Shown here: in pieces, positions 40,106 to 43,674 of the stretch
How the letters are laid out: each line of letters opens with the position of its first letter
Numbering within the stretch: the stretch's first letter is position 1
Assembly: GCF_004522235.1 (NCBI RefSeq)
Contig: NZ_SDLT01000042.1
Coordinates: 1-43,674 of the forward strand
Length of the DNA: 43,674 nucleotides
DNA from: Amycolatopsis nivea
Lineage (GTDB): Bacteria > Actinomycetota > Actinomycetes > Mycobacteriales > Pseudonocardiaceae
Direction: 5' to 3'
The notes under the pieces: model-generated
What the model saw: only the letters and a program-made list of their open reading frames with translations
What the model was told of the DNA's origin: nothing
Databases searched by the model: none
Translations under genes and position numbers: made by a program

Positions 40106-40711
40106 ATGCTCGGAGTCGTGATCGACGACTTCGCGAAGGAGTACCTGCACAGCGACCTCAAAGAGGTCCGGCAGACGATGCTCCGGAAGCTCGACGGATT
40201 GTCCGAGTACGCGATCCGCCGTCCGCTGACCTCGACCGGCACCAACCTCCTCGGGCTGGTCAAACACCTTGCGGTCGCCGAGGCCCGGTACTTCGGCGAG
40301 GTTTTCGGCCGCCCGTTTCCCGAGCCGGTTCCGCGCTGGGACGACCTCGAACAGCGCGGCCGCGACCTGTGGGCGACCGAGCACGAGACCCGCGAGGAAA
40401 TCACCAGCCGCTACCAGCGCGTCTGCGAACACTCCGACGCGACGATCGCCGCTCTCGCCATCGACGCACCCGGCCACGTGCCGTGGTGGCCGCGGCCGGA
40501 CGTGCTGCTGTTCAACGTCCTTGTCCACATGTTGACCGAGACCAATCGGCACGCCGGGCACGCCGACATCCTGCGCGAGCAGCTGGACGGTGCGGTCGAA
40601 ATGGACTTGGAAGCCATGGCCAAACGCGGCCGGGACGCGGCCTTCTGGGAGGCGCGGCGGGCCGAAATCGAGCGGGCGGCGAGGGCCGCGGATCCGGCCA
40701 CGGCTGGATAA
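40106..40711 (+). CDS. DinB/DUF664-family protein (thiol-transferase fold)
   Basis: The 201-residue four-helix protein has a metal-binding His set: His in GLVKHLAVAEARYFG (about 52-66) and HMLTETNRHAGHADILREQL (about 142-161, an HxxxH-type arrangement). DUF664 members of the DinB superfamily in actinobacteria are putative mycothiol-dependent transferases. Cytoplasmic. The ATG at 40106 follows GGGAAG; a GTG at 40118 is an alternative. The PLP enzyme gene follows after 48 bp on the same strand. Confidence 0.82.
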   Translation: MLGVVIDDFAKEYLHSDLKEVRQTMLRKLDGLSEYAIRRPLTSTGTNLLGLVKHLAVAEARYFGEVFGRPFPEPVPRWDDLEQRGRDLWATEHETREEITSRYQRVCEHSDATIAALAIDAPGHVPWWPRPDVLLFNVLVHMLTETNRHAGHADILREQLDGAVEMDLEAMAKRGRDAAFWEARRAEIERAARAADPATAG

Positions 40712-40759
40712 AGCCACCTAAACTGCCCACCATCAGCCCCGCCAGCGCACGGAGGATCG

Positions 40760-41788
40760 ATGACGTTCGACTTCGCCCGGTTTCCCTCCTTCGACGGCTT
40801 TCCGCGCGCCGGCCTCCACCACGGGCCGACACCGCTGGTCCCCGCGCCGCGGCTGGGCGAAGCGCTCGGCATCCCGCGGCTGCTGCTCAAGCGCGACGAC
40901 GTCCATCCGCTCGGCGTCGGCGGCAACAAGTTGCGCAAACTCGACTTCCACCTCGGCGCGGCGCTCGCCGACGGTGTGGACACCGTGATCACCTTCGGCG
41001 CGCTGCAGACCAACCACGGCCGTCAGACCGCCGCGGCGTGCGCCCGGCTCGGCTTGCGCTGCGAACTGGTGCTGACCGCTGAGGTGCCGCGCTCCGGTGA
41101 CGCGTACGAACGGTCCGGCAATGTCCCGCTTGACCTGCTCTTCGGCGCGCGGGTGCACGTCTGCGCGTCCGGCGAGGAATCGGCCGCGACGTACGAAGGG
41201 CTGGTTGCCGAAGCAGCGGACGAAGGCCGGAAAGTGCGGACGATCCCGGTCGGTGGGTCCGACCCACTCGGTGTTCTTGGCTATGTGGATGCCACCCGCG
41301 AGCTCGCTGCCCAGCTGGTTGAGCAGGGTCTGGACCACGCCCGAATCGTGAGCCCGCACGCCAGCGGGGCCACGGCGGCCGGACTGGCGCTCGGCACGGA
41401 GCTGCTCGGTTCGCTGGAGGTGGATATCGCCTGCGTCAGCCATCCGCTGAACGAGGCTGTGGACAACTTGTCCCAGCTCACCGCCGGGGCCGCGGAGTTG
41501 CTTGGGTTCGACCCACCGAAGCTGGCGCACGTGTGGCTCAACGACACGACGATCGGCGAGGGCTACGGCATTCCGGCGTCGGGGACCTGGGAAGCGATCC
41601 GGTTGTTCGGCCGCACCGAAGGCGTGGTGCTCGACCCGGTCTACACCGGAAAAGCCGCCGCCGCCCTGGTGGAATGGGCGGCGGCGGGACGGTATTCGCC
41701 TGAGGAGACCGTCGTGTTCGTGCACACCGGCGGTCTTCCCGGATTGTTCGGTTACGCGTCCGAGTTCATGGCCGAGGCGCGGAAGTAA
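40760..41788 (+). CDS. D-cysteine desulfhydrase / ACC deaminase family PLP enzyme
   Basis: The 342-residue fold-II PLP enzyme has Lys57 in LGVGGNKLRKLDFHL as the cofactor-binding residue. LQTNHGRQTAAACARLGL is the substrate and phosphate region and SPHASGATAAGLALG the second phosphate loop. These features are shared by D-cysteine desulfhydrase and 1-aminocyclopropane-1-carboxylate deaminase, and the two cannot be separated safely here. Products would be pyruvate, sulfide and ammonia, or 2-oxobutyrate and ammonia. The ATG at 40760 follows GGAGGA. It converges with the membrane protein gene, with a 23-bp overlap. Confidence 0.87.
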   Translation: MTFDFARFPSFDGFPRAGLHHGPTPLVPAPRLGEALGIPRLLLKRDDVHPLGVGGNKLRKLDFHLGAALADGVDTVITFGALQTNHGRQTAAACARLGLRCELVLTAEVPRSGDAYERSGNVPLDLLFGARVHVCASGEESAATYEGLVAEAADEGRKVRTIPVGGSDPLGVLGYVDATRELAAQLVEQGLDHARIVSPHASGATAAGLALGTELLGSLEVDIACVSHPLNEAVDNLSQLTAGAAELLGFDPPKLAHVWLNDTTIGEGYGIPASGTWEAIRLFGRTEGVVLDPVYTGKAAAALVEWAAAGRYSPEETVVFVHTGGLPGLFGYASEFMAEARK

Positions 41789-42449
41789 CGAGCACCGCGG
41801 CGCGAGCGGTTTCGGTCCGCACCGCGATCCGGAGCAGGACCAGCAGCAGGGCGACGTTCGCGATCAGCGTGAGCCGCTGCGTCGCGCCCACCGGCAGCAC
41901 CTCGGTGAGCGCGTGGAACGGCTGCACCCCGGCTTCGTCGAGACGGACGAACAGGAAACTCAGCGCGAACAACCCGACCGCGGCGAGCCCGAACTTCAGC
42001 CAGCGCACCACGAACACGCGCTCCGCCGTGCCGCGCAACGGTTCCAGCATCGTGATCGCCGCGCCGGGCAGGCTCGCGAACGCGATCAGGCACGAGTACA
42101 GGTGGATGTCGCCGCTGAGCGGATTCGGGCTTTGCGGGTAACTGGCCGGAAAAACGGCGGCGACCGCCAGCCCGACCGCCCACAGCATGAGCAAAGCCTT
42201 GGTGCTGAACGTCATCGGCACTCCGCCTGCGATCAGCGCGCCGAGCACCGCGAGCGATCCGACGGCCACCGACAGCACGCTCGCCCCGAGCATGCCCTCC
42301 CCGCGGTCGGTGATCGTGTAGCTCGAAAGCGTGTCGTAGATCGGGTCGTGCGAGCTGATGATGTGCAGCACTGTGATCGTGAACAGCCCCCAGGCGATCG
42401 CAGCGAGCGCGGTCAGGCGCCATCCCCGGACGCCTCGTGTGTTCCCCAT
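41766..42449 (-). CDS. DUF998-like integral membrane protein
   Basis: The 227-residue protein has about six hydrophobic segments, with HIISSHDPIYDTLSSYTITD between the first two and ASYPQSPNPLSGDIHLYSCL in a middle loop. This is the usual look of actinobacterial DUF998 proteins. The role is unknown. The ATG at 42449 has no Shine-Dalgarno. The 3' end overlaps the D-cysteine desulfhydrase-like gene by 23 bp. Confidence 0.7.
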   Translation of the reverse strand: MGNTRGVRGWRLTALAAIAWGLFTITVLHIISSHDPIYDTLSSYTITDRGEGMLGASVLSVAVGSLAVLGALIAGGVPMTFSTKALLMLWAVGLAVAAVFPASYPQSPNPLSGDIHLYSCLIAFASLPGAAITMLEPLRGTAERVFVVRWLKFGLAAVGLFALSFLFVRLDEAGVQPFHALTEVLPVGATQRLTLIANVALLLVLLRIAVRTETARAAVLVTSAPRP

Positions 42450-42508
42450 GTAGCCAGATTGGCGGTTCCGCGGCGTTTCGTGATCAGGGAAAACCCCTGA
42501 TTAAGCCC

Positions 42509-43273
42509 CTACCCCGAGAAGTCGGCGAGGACGAGCACCTGATCGTCGTGCCGTTTGGCGCGCGGCCAGCGGACGGCGTGCGGATCGTCGTTTTCCGCGG
42601 CGCGTACCGCGTCCAGTACTGCTTCGGGGCCCTTGTTTTTGGCTAGCTGCAGGACTTCTGGCCAGGTGAAGAGGCCGTATTCGTCCACTCCGATCGCTAC
42701 GCCGTCGGTGGCGATGAGGACGGCGTCGACGGCTGCGCGGGGCCAGCTGCGGCGGACTGCTTTGTGTGCCGCGGCCGGGTCGGCTTCGGCTACCCAGAAG
42801 CCGTCTTCGGCGTTGCGTCGTCGGCGGACGTCGGCGCTGGTTTGCAGGAGGCCGTTGTTGCGGAGGGAGACTAGGCGGTCGTCGGCGACCACGTCGGTGC
42901 CGAACTGTCCAAACGCGACGATGGGGCTGTCGGCCAGGACCAGGGCTTCTATTTCGTGGTCGTTCCAGCGGAGGATCGAGACTGTGCTGGAGGGGGCGTT
43001 GCCTGGGGTTAGGGCGTTGTCCTCGGCTACGGCGGTGATTGCGGTTGCCAGGGCTTGGCTGAGGTTTTGGTGGGGGGCGGTGCGGAGTTCGTTGGCCAGC
43101 TGGTCGCGGAGGAGGTGGGCGTACCAGCCGCCTGGGGGGAGGTCTGGGCTCGGGGAGGTGGCTCCGTCCAGGACCAGGATTGCTTGGTCGAGGAGGGCGA
43201 TGTGGTCTTCGGTGGGGCGGGGGTTGCCGTCGGAACCGACTCCGGCTCGCTCGGCGGTCGAAATCTCGGGCAC
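42509..43273 (-). CDS. PP2C-like protein phosphatase domain protein
   Basis: The 254-residue cytoplasmic protein resembles PPM/PP2C phosphatases. Early acidic residues around DHIALLDQAILVLDGAT supply the first metal Asp-Gly, IEALVLADSPIVAFG is the central strand pair, and AVLIATDGVAIGVDEYGLFT holds the second Asp-Gly motif. The motifs are looser than in classical PP2C, so activity on a protein substrate is unproven. GTG start at 43273; TACAGT (43280-43285, minus strand) sits 6 bp upstream, so the message is probably leaderless. Confidence 0.68.
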   Translation of the reverse strand: MPEISTAERAGVGSDGNPRPTEDHIALLDQAILVLDGATSPSPDLPPGGWYAHLLRDQLANELRTAPHQNLSQALATAITAVAEDNALTPGNAPSSTVSILRWNDHEIEALVLADSPIVAFGQFGTDVVADDRLVSLRNNGLLQTSADVRRRRNAEDGFWVAEADPAAAHKAVRRSWPRAAVDAVLIATDGVAIGVDEYGLFTWPEVLQLAKNKGPEAVLDAVRAAENDDPHAVRWPRAKRHDDQVLVLADFSG

Positions 43274-43308
43274 TGGTCGACTGTAGCTCGGGTTGTTGTT
43301 CGGGACTT

Positions 43309-43490
43309 CTCGTCGCCTGGCGGCGACATCGCTTGGTGGTTGCGTGGGGCACCCCGAAGTTTGATTGTGCTGACGGTTCGGGGGTGCTTGTCAAGGCGGG
43401 AAAGATGCCTTGACAAGCACCCCCGAACCGCAGGGAGGCTTCGTATCGGGGTTGGGGGAGGGGCTGGGTGCCTCGCTCGTTGGGTGCATC
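43309..43490. repeat. Mosaic intergenic repeat, module A, copy 2
   Basis: It is nearly identical to 17184-17377, including the 24-bp-arm hairpin (43374-43397 and 43407-43430) and the loop GGGAAAGAT. Unlike copy 1 it lies upstream of a gene start, and it runs directly into module B. Confidence 0.88.
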
Positions 43491-43632
43491 GGTGCGGCTG
43501 GGTGCCTTGATGGTTGGGTGCTGCGGTTGCGGTTTGGGTGGGGGTTAGCGCCCCAATATGGCATTGGGTGCATGTGGCGCACCCAATGTGGCGTTCGGTG
43601 CATCTGACGCACCCAATGCCGCATTGGGGCGC
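43466..43632. repeat. Mosaic intergenic repeat, module B, right-edge copy
   Basis: It matches 36-210 closely, sharing the block GGTTTGGGTGGGGGTTAGCG, then CCCCAATATGGCATTGGGTG, then CACCCAATGTGGCGTTCGGT. It is joined to module A, so this site is a composite of both. Confidence 0.85.
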
Positions 43633-43649
43633 ATCGCTGGCTCACCCGC

Positions 43650-43671
43650 CCTGTCAACTCGGGTTGACAGG
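43650..43671. promoter_or_regulatory. GTCAAC/GTTGAC palindrome at the window edge
   Basis: CCTGTCAAC-TCGG-GTTGACAGG is a perfect palindrome with 9-bp arms. Its core GTCAAC...GTTGAC is the same as in the two operators upstream of the Clp-N gene at 26263-26308. It may belong to the promoter of a gene beyond the window. Confidence 0.35.
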
Positions 43672-43674
43672 CGC

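Overview
The window is high-GC actinobacterial DNA. GTG/TTG starts, mycelial-actinomycete families (DUF5753/DUF397 pairs, a DUF574 methyltransferase, SigE-family sigma, CGNR and TioE-type regulators) and abundant palindromic intergenic repeats fit Pseudonocardiaceae, most likely Amycolatopsis; the genus is an inference. I see about 39 protein genes, 3 tRNA genes, 2 broken genes and several families of non-coding repeats, but no insertion sequence, prophage, CRISPR array or biosynthetic megasynthase. This is an ordinary chromosomal-arm mixture of short units, each with its own regulator.

Layout. 1-376: mosaic repeats. 377-2695: a hotdog thioesterase divergent from a ProP-type transporter, then a 39-residue membrane protein. 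2862-4214: three genes on the minus strand (secreted peptide, SigE-family sigma factor, single-span membrane protein). 4386-6255: an L,D-transpeptidase lipoprotein divergent from a cold-shock protein. 6843-8523: two small hypothetical genes and the tRNA cluster Glu-Asp-Phe. 8666-12555: a Tat-exported GH9 hydrolase, a secreted serine protease and an arylamine N-acetyltransferase. 12549-17058: a PAS-GGDEF-EAL protein, a rhomboid-like protein and a membrane-anchored protein with a Ser/Pro-rich tail. 17429-21746: a PLP decarboxylase, an NCS2 purine permease, a zinc methyltransferase of the YxjG type and a truncated NIPSNAP gene translationally coupled to it. 21798-26123: a TioE-type MerR regulator divergent from an erythromycin-esterase-like gene, then a ferredoxin-reductase-like flavoprotein and 4-hydroxybenzoate 3-monooxygenase. 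26311-29499: a Clp-N/HTH protein with a palindrome-rich promoter, 6-phosphogluconate dehydrogenase and a metallo-beta-lactamase-fold hydrolase.

29783-34244 is the least ordinary part. An XRE/DUF5753 regulator and a DUF397 protein, normally neighbours, are separated by a glycosyltransferase, a DUF574 methyltransferase, repeats and a previously unmarked two-gene minus-strand operon of unrecognised 67- and 78-residue proteins with its own terminator.

34414-43273: a frameshifted amidase, a haloacetate-dehalogenase-like hydrolase divergent from a CGNR regulator across a shared operator, an amidase-TetR-MpaB operon with a palindromic operator, DinB, D-cysteine desulfhydrase/ACC deaminase, a DUF998-like membrane protein and a PP2C-like phosphatase. 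The right edge carries a composite repeat built from modules also found at 17 kb, 33 kb and the left edge.

Two themes recur. First, 55-bp palindromes sit at gene 3' ends, twice supplying the stop codon of the neighbouring gene. Second, five convergent gene pairs overlap tail to tail by 7-42 bp, so transcription termination in one must occur inside the other.
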